Assembly (NCBI RefSeq): GCF_947498515.1
Contig: NZ_CANMKO010000005.1
Location: 124,001 to 188,000 of the forward strand
Length of the DNA: 64,000 nucleotides
From: an uncultured Pelagimonas sp.
GTDB taxonomy: Bacteria > Pseudomonadota > Alphaproteobacteria > Rhodobacterales > Rhodobacteraceae
Direction of reading: 5' to 3'
Positions 35,180 to 43,460 of this stretch are shown here, piece after piece. Made by a program: the position numbers and the translations under genes. Within the stretch, counting starts at the first letter, position 1; each line of letters opens with the position of its first letter. Under the pieces are notes generated by a model. The model did not search any database, was not told where the DNA came from, and saw nothing but the letters and a program-made list of their open reading frames with translations.

Positions 35180-36178
35180 ATGGTACGGTTAGGAATTCTC
35201 GGCTGTGGCCGGATCGGCGTGGTTCACGCGCGCTCAATAGGACAAATAGACGGGGCAACGGTTTCCGCCGTGGCAGACGCCTTTGCCGACCCGGCCCAAG
35301 CCTTGGCCGCCCAATCGGATGCTCAGGTCATGTCGCCAGAGGCCTTGATTGCATCGGATAAGGTTGACGCCGTGGTGATCGGAACCCCAACCGATACGCA
35401 TTACGATCTGATCCACGCCGCAGCAGCGGCAGGCAAAGCGATCCTATGCGAAAAACCGGTCGATATGTCGGCCGATCGCATTCGCGACTGTGCCAAAGTT
35501 GTCGCCAAAGCCGGCGTGCCGTTTATGACCGCCTTCAACCGCCGGTTTGATCCGAATTTTGCCAATGTGCAGGCCCGGATTGAGGCCGGTGAAATCGGGT
35601 CTGTTGAGCTGGTTAACATCCAATCTCGTGACCCCTCCCCACCTCCGTTGTCTTACGTCCAAAGCTCGGGCGGGCTTTTTCGCGATATGATGATCCACGA
35701 TCTGGACATGGCGCGGTTTTTGCTTGGGGAGGATCCTGTTAGCCTCTTTGCGGTTGGGTCGTCTCTTGTCGATCCTGAGATCGGCAAACTCGGCGATGTC
35801 GACACCGCCGCGGTGACCCTAACCACCGCCAGCGGCAAAATCTGCCAGATTTCGAACTCGCGGCGGGCAATCTACGGCTATGACCAACGCATAGAAGTGC
35901 ACGGTGCCAAAGGCATGTTACGGGCGGAAAACATGCTTGAAAACACCGTCGAGGTTGCAACCGAATCGGGATTTCGTAAAGCCCCGGCCCAGCATTTCTT
36001 CTTGGAACGCTATGAGGCCGCGTACCGCGCAGAGATGACGCATTTCGTCCAGTCTATTGAAAACGGCAAGGCCCCTTCGCCCGATCTGTCCGATGGGCTA
36101 AGCGCCCAGGTTTTGGCCGATGCAGCGACAAAGTCATGGCACCTTAAACGCCCCGTAGACCTCACAAATCTTCTCTAA
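35180..36178 (+). CDS. iolG: Inositol 2-dehydrogenase
   Basis: A 332-residue Gfo/Idh/MocA enzyme; of the three in this cluster it looks most like true IolG. Motifs: GILGCGRIGVVHARSI (NAD binding), LCEKPVD (catalytic Lys), FNRRFDPNF and MMIHDLDMARF, with the Asp/His pair of inositol dehydrogenases. It oxidises myo-inositol to 2-keto-myo-inositol. ATG at 35180, one base after the iolJ stop, with AAGGGGG upstream. Last gene of the rightward iol operon. Confidence 0.88.
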   Translation: MVRLGILGCGRIGVVHARSIGQIDGATVSAVADAFADPAQALAAQSDAQVMSPEALIASDKVDAVVIGTPTDTHYDLIHAAAAAGKAILCEKPVDMSADRIRDCAKVVAKAGVPFMTAFNRRFDPNFANVQARIEAGEIGSVELVNIQSRDPSPPPLSYVQSSGGLFRDMMIHDLDMARFLLGEDPVSLFAVGSSLVDPEIGKLGDVDTAAVTLTTASGKICQISNSRRAIYGYDQRIEVHGAKGMLRAENMLENTVEVATESGFRKAPAQHFFLERYEAAYRAEMTHFVQSIENGKAPSPDLSDGLSAQVLADAATKSWHLKRPVDLTNLL

Positions 36179-36208
36179 CCGCTGGTTATTGTCGTGAAGA
36201 AATCAACC

Positions 36209-36229
36209 CCGCGGGCGTTCAGCCCGCGG
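36209..36229. terminator. GC-rich hairpin after iolG
   Basis: Perfect 8-bp stem CCGCGGGC / GCCCGCGG with a 5-base loop, 31 bases after the iolG stop. ACCCGAAAAAA follows instead of a T tract, so it may be a rho-assisted or processed 3' end rather than a full intrinsic terminator. Confidence 0.55.
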
Positions 36230-36382
36230 ACCCGAAAAAATTGGCTCCCGCTTGCGTGTTTTCCGACACGATAAGGGGAGAAAGGCTTTACACTTGCGGT
36301 TGAAGTGAACCGGCGCATCTCTTGAGCGGTCGTTCAAAACATGCTTCAATAAAAAACGTTTAGTTCAACAGCAGGTGGCAAT

Positions 36383-37954
36383 ATGTTAAAAACAAACAGT
36401 TTTAGGCAATGGGCGTTGGGGGCTGCAACTGCGGCCGCTCTGATCGTTCCCAGCGCCGTTCTGGCCCAGGACAAGCCAAACATTTTGGTAATCTGGGGTG
36501 ACGATATTGGCCGTTCCAATATCTCAGCCTACACGATGGGCATGATGGGGTATCGCACCCCCAACATCGACAGCATCGCCAACGAAGGCATGATTTTCAC
36601 GGACTACTACGGTGAACAATCCTGTACCGCTGGCCGTTCGTCTTACATCATGGGCCAATCGGTGTTCCGCACAGGCCTGTCCAAAGTTGGCCTGCCCGGT
36701 GCTGACTTGGGTATGCAAGAAGAAGACCCAACCATCGCTGGCCTGCTCAAGGCCGAAGGCTATATGACTGGCCAGTTCGGCAAGAACCACCTTGGCGACA
36801 AAGACGAGCATCTTCCAACCAACCATGGTTTCGACGAATTCTTTGGTAACCTGTACCACTTGAACGCCGAAGAAGAGCCCGAAAACGAAGACTATCCGCA
36901 GAACGCTGAGTTCCGCGAGCGTTTTGGCCCACGCGGTGTGATCAAATCCAGCGCCGATGGCTCAATTGAAGATACCGGTCCGCTGACCAAGAAGCGTCAA
37001 GAAACCATCGACGAAGAATCCGTTGCTGGTGCCATCGACTTCATGAAGCGCGCCAATGAACAGGGTAAACCTTTCTACGTTTGGTGGAACGGCACACGGA
37101 TGCACTTCCGGACCCACGTCAAAGACGAAATGCGTGCCAAAGCAGACGAGATCGTCGGCAAACACGTAGATGAGTATCAGGCCGGTATGATCGAACACGA
37201 TCTGCATGTCGGTCAACTGCTGGCAACGCTTGATGAACTCGGCATCGCCGACAACACCATCGTTCACTACTCCACCGATAACGGCCCTCACTACAACACG
37301 TGGCCCGATGCGGCGGCGACCCCCTTCTTTGGTGAAAAGAACACCAACTGGGAAGGTGGTTGGAGGGTACCGTCCATGGTGCGCTGGCCTGGCAAAATTG
37401 CGCCCGGCTCGGTTTCCAACGAAATCATGCACCACATGGATTGGCTGCCAACCTACTTGGCCGCTGCTGGCAACCCCAACATCAAGGAACAGCTTCTTGA
37501 AGGCGGCGTTCAGGCCATCGGCCGTGAATACAACGTCCATCTCGATGGCTACAACTTCTTGCCGCACCTGACTGGCGAAGAGGAAGCTGGCCCACGGAAC
37601 GAGATTTTCTACTTTGCTGATACCGGCGAGCTGACCGCTCTGCGTTACCAGGATTGGAAAATGTTGTTCATGGAGCAAAAGGAATACACCACGCTGCGTG
37701 CATGGATCGAACCATGGACACCGCTTCGTACGCCTTTGATCTTCAACCTGCGTCGTGATCCTTATGAGCGCGCCTACCGTACGTCCAACACCTATTACGA
37801 CTGGATGATTGACCGCGTCTTCTTGCTGGTCCCAGCTCAGGTTTACGTCGGTGAATTCCTTGCCACGTTCAAAGAGTTCCCACCACGTCAGAAGCCTGCA
37901 AGCTTCTCTGTCGACCAAGTTGTTGAGCAGATGCTCTCAGCTGTGGGTGACTAA
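36383..37954 (+). CDS. Secreted sulfatase (arylsulfatase family)
   Basis: A 523-residue sulfatase with a Sec signal peptide (cleavage near VLA-QD, residue 29). Metal residues D40-D41 follow the first strand (NILVIWGDD); the formylglycine motif is C81-TAGR85, a Cys-type CxAxR site needing activation by a formylglycine-generating enzyme or anSME. GKNHLGD, STDNGPHY and the later K in EKNTNWEGGWRVP complete the active site. It acts in the periplasm or outside on a sulfate ester; the compound is unknown. It stands alone, with its own promoter region (36230-36382) and a terminator. No activating enzyme is encoded in the window. Confidence 0.9.
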   Translation: MLKTNSFRQWALGAATAAALIVPSAVLAQDKPNILVIWGDDIGRSNISAYTMGMMGYRTPNIDSIANEGMIFTDYYGEQSCTAGRSSYIMGQSVFRTGLSKVGLPGADLGMQEEDPTIAGLLKAEGYMTGQFGKNHLGDKDEHLPTNHGFDEFFGNLYHLNAEEEPENEDYPQNAEFRERFGPRGVIKSSADGSIEDTGPLTKKRQETIDEESVAGAIDFMKRANEQGKPFYVWWNGTRMHFRTHVKDEMRAKADEIVGKHVDEYQAGMIEHDLHVGQLLATLDELGIADNTIVHYSTDNGPHYNTWPDAAATPFFGEKNTNWEGGWRVPSMVRWPGKIAPGSVSNEIMHHMDWLPTYLAAAGNPNIKEQLLEGGVQAIGREYNVHLDGYNFLPHLTGEEEAGPRNEIFYFADTGELTALRYQDWKMLFMEQKEYTTLRAWIEPWTPLRTPLIFNLRRDPYERAYRTSNTYYDWMIDRVFLLVPAQVYVGEFLATFKEFPPRQKPASFSVDQVVEQMLSAVGD

Positions 37955-37965
37955 ACAAACCTGAT

Positions 37966-37992
37966 GCGGCACCCATTTATTTGGGTGCCGCA
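37966..37992 (+). terminator. Terminator hairpin after the sulfatase
   Basis: Perfect 10-bp stem TGCGGCACCC / GGGTGCCGCA with a 7-base AT loop, 12 bases after the stop codon. No T tract follows. A strong structure likely to end or protect the sulfatase transcript. Confidence 0.7.
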
Positions 37993-38050
37993 CTCCACCG
38001 ACACGCGCTCGGACTTTTCCCAAAATACAAAATATAACTAGAGGTGTCAT

Positions 38051-38449
38051 ATGAAGATTTTGACTTCTCTTGCCCTGACAGCTGCACTGGCAACAGTTGC
38101 GCTTCCTGTCACTGCGCAAGAACGAGCCCATGTCGCGGGTGGTGTAAAGCTTGAATATCAAGACCTTGACGTTCAAATCATTGCTCTGGGTTGGAGCATG
38201 AAAGAGCTGTTGCGCGGCAAGGTTTACAATGAGCAAGGCAAACTTGTTGGCTACGTCAACGATGCGATCTTGTCTCAGGACGGTCAGGCAACCTTTGTTA
38301 TCGTCAATGTCGCTGGCTTCTTGAGTGTCGGCCACAAACTGATTGCCTTGCCGACCCCCGCTTTCGCTCTGACTGATAGCGGCGATTTGGTTCTGCCAAA
38401 CGCCACCAAGGACGCGCTCGAGTCGCTTCCTCCCTTCCATTATCGCTAA
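38051..38449 (+). CDS. Exported PRC-barrel domain protein
   Basis: A 132-residue protein with a clear signal peptide (residues 1-22, ending VTA-Q). Residues about 45-110 form a PRC-barrel-like unit (LRGKVYNEQGKLVGYVNDAI, then the strand ATFVIVNV and LPTPAFAL). PRC-barrel proteins outside photosynthesis are small ligand- or protein-binding modules, often stress-related. First gene of a run with two DUF1269 proteins and an MscS channel, 20 bases upstream of the next gene, so probably co-transcribed. Confidence 0.8.
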   Translation: MKILTSLALTAALATVALPVTAQERAHVAGGVKLEYQDLDVQIIALGWSMKELLRGKVYNEQGKLVGYVNDAILSQDGQATFVIVNVAGFLSVGHKLIALPTPAFALTDSGDLVLPNATKDALESLPPFHYR

Positions 38450-38469
38450 TTAAAACTGGAGTCTGATCT

Positions 38470-38976
38470 ATGCAGCTTGTTGCAATCATGATGGACGATG
38501 TCGAAACTGCCCGCAATGCACGTATGGAATGTGCCAAACTGGCGCAGGAACACTTGCTGACGCTGGAAGACGCAGTTGTCGTTTACAAAGAAGAGGGTGA
38601 GGTCAAGCTAGACCAAGCCGTCAACCTGACCGCCGCCGGTGCCATGGGTGGCGCATGGTGGGGTGTCTTGATCGGTGCAATCGCCGGGGTTGCCACCGGT
38701 GGTGCCGGGCTTGCCTTGGCGGGTTTGGCCGGTGGCGCCGCGGGTGGCGCGCTAAGCGGTTGGATGTCCGATGCCGGCATTTCCGACGAGTTGATGAAAC
38801 AAACCGCCGATGCGCTGGAAGGTGGTAAGGCGATCTTGTTCATCGCAGGCCGCACCGGCGCACCGGACAAGGTTCTGGAACGTCTCAAGCCATTTGGGGG
38901 CGAGGTGGTAACCTCCAACTTGACCGCCGATGCCGACAAGAAAATCAACGCCATTTTGTCAGGTGAATCTGCCTAA
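38470..38976 (+). CDS. DUF1269-family membrane protein
   Basis: A 168-residue protein with a ferredoxin-like N-terminal part (LVAIMMDDVETARNARMEC, LEDAVVVYKEEGEVKLDQ), a central Gly/Ala-rich hydrophobic hairpin (residues about 58-95, GVATGGAGLALAGLAGGAAG) and a C-terminal segment ending in LKPFGGEVVTSNL. This is the DUF1269 layout; such proteins are common in stress-induced gene sets of alpha- and gammaproteobacteria, but no function is established. TGGAG provides the ribosome site. Confidence 0.82.
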   Translation: MQLVAIMMDDVETARNARMECAKLAQEHLLTLEDAVVVYKEEGEVKLDQAVNLTAAGAMGGAWWGVLIGAIAGVATGGAGLALAGLAGGAAGGALSGWMSDAGISDELMKQTADALEGGKAILFIAGRTGAPDKVLERLKPFGGEVVTSNLTADADKKINAILSGESA

Positions 38977-39074
38977 CCTACCGATCACGGTTAGAAGGCA
39001 CAAAAAGATCGGCTCTTCCGCTAGCGTTACCGGGCGAGCCAATCAAAAACTCAAATAATTCGCAGGGGAAAAAT

Positions 39075-39935
39075 ATGGAAAAGTTTGTTGCTGTCGTTTT
39101 CGACACCGAGGAAGCTGCCTACAAGGGCGCGGACGCCATGCGCGATTTGCATCGCAACGGTGAGCTGGCGGTATATGCGGCTGGGGTTATTTCCAAAGGT
39201 TTAAATGGCGAAGTCGAAGTGAAATCGGCCGCTGATGAGGGCCCGATTGGCACCGCTTTTGGCATGATGCTTGGCGCAATGGTTGGTGTTTTGGCTGGTC
39301 CGGCCGCCGTTGCATCGGGTGCCGCGATTGCCGGTAGTGCCGTGGCCGCGCAAGCCGCAGCGGGTGGCATGGCGCTTGGCGGTATGACCGGTGGTTTGTT
39401 TGGCGCTTACCGCGACCTTTGGGTGTCCGGGATGGATGCCGCCATGCTCGACAATGTCAGCACTCAGTTGCAACCAGGCAAATCCTGTGTTGTCGCCTCG
39501 GTCGACGAGGTTTGGACAACTCCGCTAGATAGCAAAATGAAAGAAGCAGGCGGCACCGTTTACCGCAAACTGCGTGTAGATGCCGTTGACGCCGAAATGG
39601 CCGCTGAAATGGATGCGCTTGACCGCGAACTCGATGCGCTTGACGAAGAATGGGATCAGGCCACCGACGATGCCAAAGACGCCATCAACGAAAAAATGGA
39701 TAGCGTGAAGACCAAAATGAAAGAAACCGGGGTCAAGATCGACAACCGGATGGAAGAGCTGGACCGCGAATTTGACGCCCGTTTGGTTGCTCTCGATGAA
39801 CAGATCGAGAATGCGGCTGACAACACCAAAGCCAAGTTCGAGAAACGCAAAGCCGAAGTCAAAGCCGATCATGAGGCCCGCAAAGATCGGTTGGCCGCGG
39901 CCATGCACCGACTAGCCGACCGCATCGACGGTTAA
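39075..39935 (+). CDS. DUF1269-like membrane protein with long C-terminal coiled coil
   Basis: A 286-residue relative of the preceding gene product: N-terminal DUF1269-type domain (KFVAVVFDTEEAAYKGADAM), Gly/Ala-rich hairpin (residues about 58-115), then a highly charged helical extension from about residue 175 to the end, built of heptad-like units (MDALDRELDALDEEWDQ, MEELDREFDARLVALDEQ). The extension could tether the membrane to another component or form oligomers. Ribosome site AGGGGAA. It is followed by a strong hairpin. Confidence 0.8.
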   Translation: MEKFVAVVFDTEEAAYKGADAMRDLHRNGELAVYAAGVISKGLNGEVEVKSAADEGPIGTAFGMMLGAMVGVLAGPAAVASGAAIAGSAVAAQAAAGGMALGGMTGGLFGAYRDLWVSGMDAAMLDNVSTQLQPGKSCVVASVDEVWTTPLDSKMKEAGGTVYRKLRVDAVDAEMAAEMDALDRELDALDEEWDQATDDAKDAINEKMDSVKTKMKETGVKIDNRMEELDREFDARLVALDEQIENAADNTKAKFEKRKAEVKADHEARKDRLAAAMHRLADRIDG

Positions 39936-39943
39936 TACTCTTG

Positions 39944-39972
39944 AGGTCGGGTGATCGTGTGTCACCCGACCT
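39944..39972 (+). terminator. Terminator hairpin after the DUF1269 coiled-coil gene
   Basis: Perfect 11-bp stem AGGTCGGGTGA / TCACCCGACCT with a 7-base loop, 9 bases after the stop codon, followed by TTCAG. It separates this gene from the MscS gene, which starts 24 bases later and therefore may have readthrough or a nearby promoter. Confidence 0.75.
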
Positions 39973-39996
39973 TTCAGTCAGTCGAGGATATTCCCC

Positions 39997-41109
39997 ATGA
40001 ATTTTGGCGAAACTCTAGCCAGCGTTTTCTCCCGTTTGAAAACGTGGGTTTTCTTTGCTGACGTCGAAGACGTAATCCTTGCGTCGGTCTTTGTCGTGGT
40101 CATCTTTTTGGCGCGCAAACCGTTGTCGCGGTTGATCGTAAAAAGTCTCAACAATCTGATGACTCACCTGGCCGTGTCGATGCCAGATGAAGCAAAAAAC
40201 GAACTGGAAAGCAAAACTTCCATTTTGCTGGTTGTTGGGGCGCTGTTCATCGCAGCCGACGTGCTGCAGTTCCCGGTTTTGGCCGGTGGGTTAATCAACA
40301 AGGTTCTGGCCTCCGTCGCCCTTATTGCGGTATTTTCCGGGTGGTACAATCTATGCGGCCCCTTTGTATCGTTATTAGGTGGCTACAATCGGTTAGAGAT
40401 TAATGTCGAATCCAGCTGGATGAAAAGAGCAGCGCGATTTGGCGTTATTCTATTTGGCATCTCCGCTTTGCTCACTGTTTGGAAAGTCGATATCAGTGGC
40501 GCAATGACGGGCGTTGGCGTCTTGGGGGCGGGCGTAGCAATTGCCGCACAAGATCTTGTTCGAAATCTAGTCGCGGGAATGAATAACCAAAGCGAAAAAC
40601 GTTTCACCGAAGGGGACGTTGTCGAAATAGAAGGTAATTTTATTGGGGTTGTCGAGCAAATTGATTTGCGCTCGACTGTATTACGCGGCTTTGATCAAAT
40701 ACCGCGCTATATCCCGAACTCCGATTTATCGAATGCTGTTGTCTTGAACTATTCGCAATTGCGCACAAGACGTGTGAAAAAGATAATTAGCCTAGTGCTC
40801 TCATGCACGGACCAACAATTAAAAGGGTTCAAACAAGATCTCAGAGATTACATGCTAAATAGTGGTGACTACGATCTTTCGGATGGGGCTCCGCAATATG
40901 TGAACATTGTGGGCCTATCCGAAAATGCGATTGAAGTTTTATTCTATGCCAGAACTAAAACCGCCGACTATCAGAATTTTCTGGATGTTGATGAGCGTCT
41001 GACGCTGAAAATCCTAGAAATATCCCGCAGGCATGACACCGCGATCGCCTATCCGACCCAGACTATCGACATGAAGTCACCTCTGGGTTCAGACAGGCCA
41101 GATACCTAA
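39997..41109 (+). CDS. Mechanosensitive ion channel protein, MscS family
   Basis: A 370-residue inner-membrane channel with about four membrane segments (near residues 22-42, 70-90, 100-125, 142-165), the MscS pore helix and beta domain (GVAIAAQDLVRNLVAGMNNQSEKRFTEGD and IEGNFIGVVEQIDLRST..IPNSDLSNAVVLNYS) and a C-terminal alpha/beta cytoplasmic part. It releases solutes on osmotic downshock. From about 40360 the coding DNA is visibly richer in A+T than its neighbours, suggesting a separate origin. It converges with the holin-like gene with a 10-base gap. Confidence 0.9.
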   Translation: MNFGETLASVFSRLKTWVFFADVEDVILASVFVVVIFLARKPLSRLIVKSLNNLMTHLAVSMPDEAKNELESKTSILLVVGALFIAADVLQFPVLAGGLINKVLASVALIAVFSGWYNLCGPFVSLLGGYNRLEINVESSWMKRAARFGVILFGISALLTVWKVDISGAMTGVGVLGAGVAIAAQDLVRNLVAGMNNQSEKRFTEGDVVEIEGNFIGVVEQIDLRSTVLRGFDQIPRYIPNSDLSNAVVLNYSQLRTRRVKKIISLVLSCTDQQLKGFKQDLRDYMLNSGDYDLSDGAPQYVNIVGLSENAIEVLFYARTKTADYQNFLDVDERLTLKILEISRRHDTAIAYPTQTIDMKSPLGSDRPDT

Positions 41110-41119
41110 ATTACGGCGA

Positions 41120-41581
41120 TTACTTTTTCAGGTTTTTGATGACCGCACTGGCCACGGTGCCCGCCAAACCGGGTGCGATGGCCCCTAATGGGTTGCTCGC
41201 CATTTGACGAATAGCGTCGGTTGCCGCCTTCGCCTCTTGGGCGGCGCTTCGCACTTCTGCTTCGAGATCTTCCAAAGCCATATCACGCACTTCGGCAACC
41301 GGTGCCGTTTCTTGTTCTGCGTTGGACTTACCTGCCATCGAGATCAAAAACCCCGCGAGAACGATGTTGACCAAGGCAACAATCAACGCCGCGACCGGCT
41401 GGGAAACCACATCGGACAGCGCCAGATAGGCGGACACATTGAGCATGATCAAACCAACACCGGCGGCAATACCGGCTGCGGCCATCAACATGGTTTGTTG
41501 GCGCAGAACAGCGAGATGACGTTGGGCAATCAGTCGCTCGGACCGCATGACAATGGAGATATTACGAGAGATACGGCTCAT
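41120..41581 (-). CDS. Phage-holin-like (Holin-X/DUF1469 type) membrane protein
   Basis: A 153-residue protein with two adjacent hydrophobic segments (about residues 34-57 and 65-85) and a long amphipathic C-terminal helix region (EDLEAEVRSAAQEAKAATDA). This resembles the actinobacterial/proteobacterial superfamily called holin-X; members are membrane proteins of unknown role, not necessarily phage-derived. Start at 41581 (MSRISRN) is chosen over the 20-residue longer frame, which overlaps the upstream gene. Last gene of a leftward operon of four. Confidence 0.65.
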   Translation of the reverse strand: MSRISRNISIVMRSERLIAQRHLAVLRQQTMLMAAAGIAAGVGLIMLNVSAYLALSDVVSQPVAALIVALVNIVLAGFLISMAGKSNAEQETAPVAEVRDMALEDLEAEVRSAAQEAKAATDAIRQMASNPLGAIAPGLAGTVASAVIKNLKK

Positions 41582-41591
41582 GTTTGTGATC

Positions 41592-41867
41592 CTATTTCGA
41601 GCGGCCAAGCAGGTAGCCAATGGTAAAGGCTCCGAGGGCAAATAGCAGTGGTTTTTTATGTGTGAGGTCGTCGAACTGTTCTACCAATTCCCCAAGTTCA
41701 GCTTCCCAATCGATGGCATCTTCGTTGGTCGCTTCACTGGCAATAGCATCACTCGTTTCGACGTCTGACTCTGGTGTGACCTCTGGCGCGGGCTCGGGCT
41801 TTGGTCGCTCCGCCAATTGGCGTTTGAGATCGGCCAGTTCAGATTCCAACTCGGCTTTGGTCGCCAT
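41592..41867 (-). CDS. Small coiled-coil protein with C-terminal membrane anchor
   Basis: A 91-residue protein in three parts: an N-terminal coil (ATKAELESELADLKRQLA), a Pro/Glu-rich acidic linker (KPEPAPEVTPESDVE), and a C-terminal hydrophobic anchor with glycine (LLFALGAFTIGYLLGRSK), as in DUF883/ElaB-like proteins. The coil is nearly repeated at the C-terminus of the AI-2E permease at 55400-56698. It is encoded 5 bases downstream of another AI-2E permease gene, so it is probably a partner subunit of that permease (inference). Confidence 0.7.
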   Translation of the reverse strand: MATKAELESELADLKRQLAERPKPEPAPEVTPESDVETSDAIASEATNEDAIDWEAELGELVEQFDDLTHKKPLLFALGAFTIGYLLGRSK

Positions 41868-41872
41868 CAATC

Positions 41873-43027
41873 CTATCCTTCTTGTTCGGTCGGTTCCGCG
41901 GTTTTGTTCAGGGGCTTTCCCACAGGGGCCAGCGCCTCCTCACGCGTTTCCGTCATCAACGTGCCATCACCCGACATCAAAACAGCCAAAGGCCGGGTTG
42001 CCGGAAAATGTGAAATAATGATTAGCCCGCACACCGTTATCGGGACGCTCAACAATGCCCCCGACATGCCCCAGATGATGGTCCAAAACGACAGCGATAG
42101 CACCACAACCAAAGGCGACAGATTAAGCGAACGGCCGGTCAGGGATGGCTCAACAATATTGCCAATCACAAATTGAACGGCACCGCACCCTCCGACAATA
42201 ATCAAAAACGGCGTGAACGTATCAAACTGAACGAGCGCCACCAAACCCGGCAAAACCACTCCCAAAATCGAACCGATTGTCGGGATGAAATTTAGCGCAA
42301 AGGCCAAAATGCCCCAGGTCTCGGCAAAGTCCAGCCCGACCGGTTTCATCACCGCATAACTTCCGATCCCAGTGATCAGGCTAACAAGGGTTTTGATCCC
42401 GACATAGCGTTGCAGGCTGATCGACATACCATTCAGAATTTGGCTGACTTTGGCACGCGCTTCGGCGTTTGGAACCGCACGGTCTAGCTTGACATTCATC
42501 GGGTTGCGTTCAAGCAGCATAAAGGGAACGAGCAACAAAACCAATATGATACCGCTTAGAACAGACCCGGCCGACGAAATCGCCCCGCCTGCCATTTCCG
42601 ACAAGTTGAGATCAGCGAGCGCCGTTAACAGGGTCGCATACCCCTCCTCTCCGATCAGCCCTTCGAACCTTTTGAGCAGCAACTCAAAACGGGCTTCGTA
42701 GCGTGGGAATGCCTCGGCGACGGCCCCGGCCTGATTGGACAGAACATACAAGATGCCGGCAAACCCAAACGAGACAACTCCGAACGCCAACACATAGGCT
42801 AGCCATTCCGGAGTTGGGTTGCCGAAAATCGTGCCTTGCCGGGCCCGATCAACAATTGCGGAAATCAGAACAGCAAGCAGCAAGGCCAACGAGAGCGGGA
42901 TCAGCAAATTTGCCGCGTAGACCAAACCAGCGATGACAAAGAAGCAAAAAACAACAAGTTGCGCCCAAAAGGCCATGCCATAGCGCGCGCCTATGGTTTC
43001 TGGTCGTTCTTTGTCATCTGGCTGCAT
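41873..43027 (-). CDS. AI-2E family transporter (PerM-like permease), first copy
   Basis: A 384-residue integral membrane protein with about seven to eight segments and the AI-2E/PerM family motifs near the C-terminus (GILAFALNFIPTIGSILGVVLPG, then IGNIVEPSLTGRSLNLSPLVVVLSLSFW). Family members export small molecules or ions; AI-2 transport itself is shown for few, so the substrate is open. It has an upstream small coiled-coil gene and a downstream coil/anchor gene in one operon. The second copy in the window is at 55400-56698. Confidence 0.85.
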   Translation of the reverse strand: MQPDDKERPETIGARYGMAFWAQLVVFCFFVIAGLVYAANLLIPLSLALLLAVLISAIVDRARQGTIFGNPTPEWLAYVLAFGVVSFGFAGILYVLSNQAGAVAEAFPRYEARFELLLKRFEGLIGEEGYATLLTALADLNLSEMAGGAISSAGSVLSGIILVLLLVPFMLLERNPMNVKLDRAVPNAEARAKVSQILNGMSISLQRYVGIKTLVSLITGIGSYAVMKPVGLDFAETWGILAFALNFIPTIGSILGVVLPGLVALVQFDTFTPFLIIVGGCGAVQFVIGNIVEPSLTGRSLNLSPLVVVLSLSFWTIIWGMSGALLSVPITVCGLIIISHFPATRPLAVLMSGDGTLMTETREEALAPVGKPLNKTAEPTEQEG

Positions 43028-43034
43028 GGTGTGA

Positions 43035-43268
43035 TTAGGCCTTTTTCACGCGATCATAGGCCGCTTTCATCTTCAGCCCCAACTCCTTGGCGGCCTCACC
43101 AACTTCCTCGGCGCTTTTGTCAAACTGCGACTTGGAAACAAACTTGTCCCAATCGCTTGTCAGCTCCTGCCATTCTTCTTCTGCCTCTTTTGAAGCAAGG
43201 TGCAGTTGCACGCGAAGCTCATCACGGCGTTGCTGCAGATCGGCTAGCATTTTGGCAATATCAGTCAT
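43035..43268 (-). CDS. Small soluble coiled-coil protein
   Basis: A 77-residue charged, mostly helical protein (ADLQQRRDELRVQLHL, EAEEEWQELTSDWDKF, ELGLKMKAAYDRVKKA) without membrane segments. The start at 43268 has AAAGGAA. It is 7 bases upstream of the AI-2E permease gene and is probably co-transcribed. No family recognised; the amphipathic pattern suggests binding to a membrane or a partner coil. Confidence 0.65.
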   Translation of the reverse strand: MTDIAKMLADLQQRRDELRVQLHLASKEAEEEWQELTSDWDKFVSKSQFDKSAEEVGEAAKELGLKMKAAYDRVKKA

Positions 43269-43460
43269 GAGATTTCCTTTGATGGAACTGTAAAGCATTT
43301 ACATACACTAGGCACCTTTTCCGTCCAAATCACAACGGGAGATACTCAAATAATCTAGGATATTTGCACCTGCAGCACTTGTGGCAGATTTCGTTCGACG
43401 GGCGGGGCCAATTGACATAGCCTGCCCCCATCACCTCCAACAAGAGGAACCCCAGTTTCC

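Noticed and set aside
36962-37918. 318-codon open frame opposite the sulfatase gene
   Set aside because: Shadow of a gene with strong codon bias; the sulfatase has signal peptide and active site.
41120-41581. Holin-like gene as sign of a prophage
   Set aside because: No lysin, portal, capsid, integrase or other phage gene nearby; it sits in an operon of membrane proteins.
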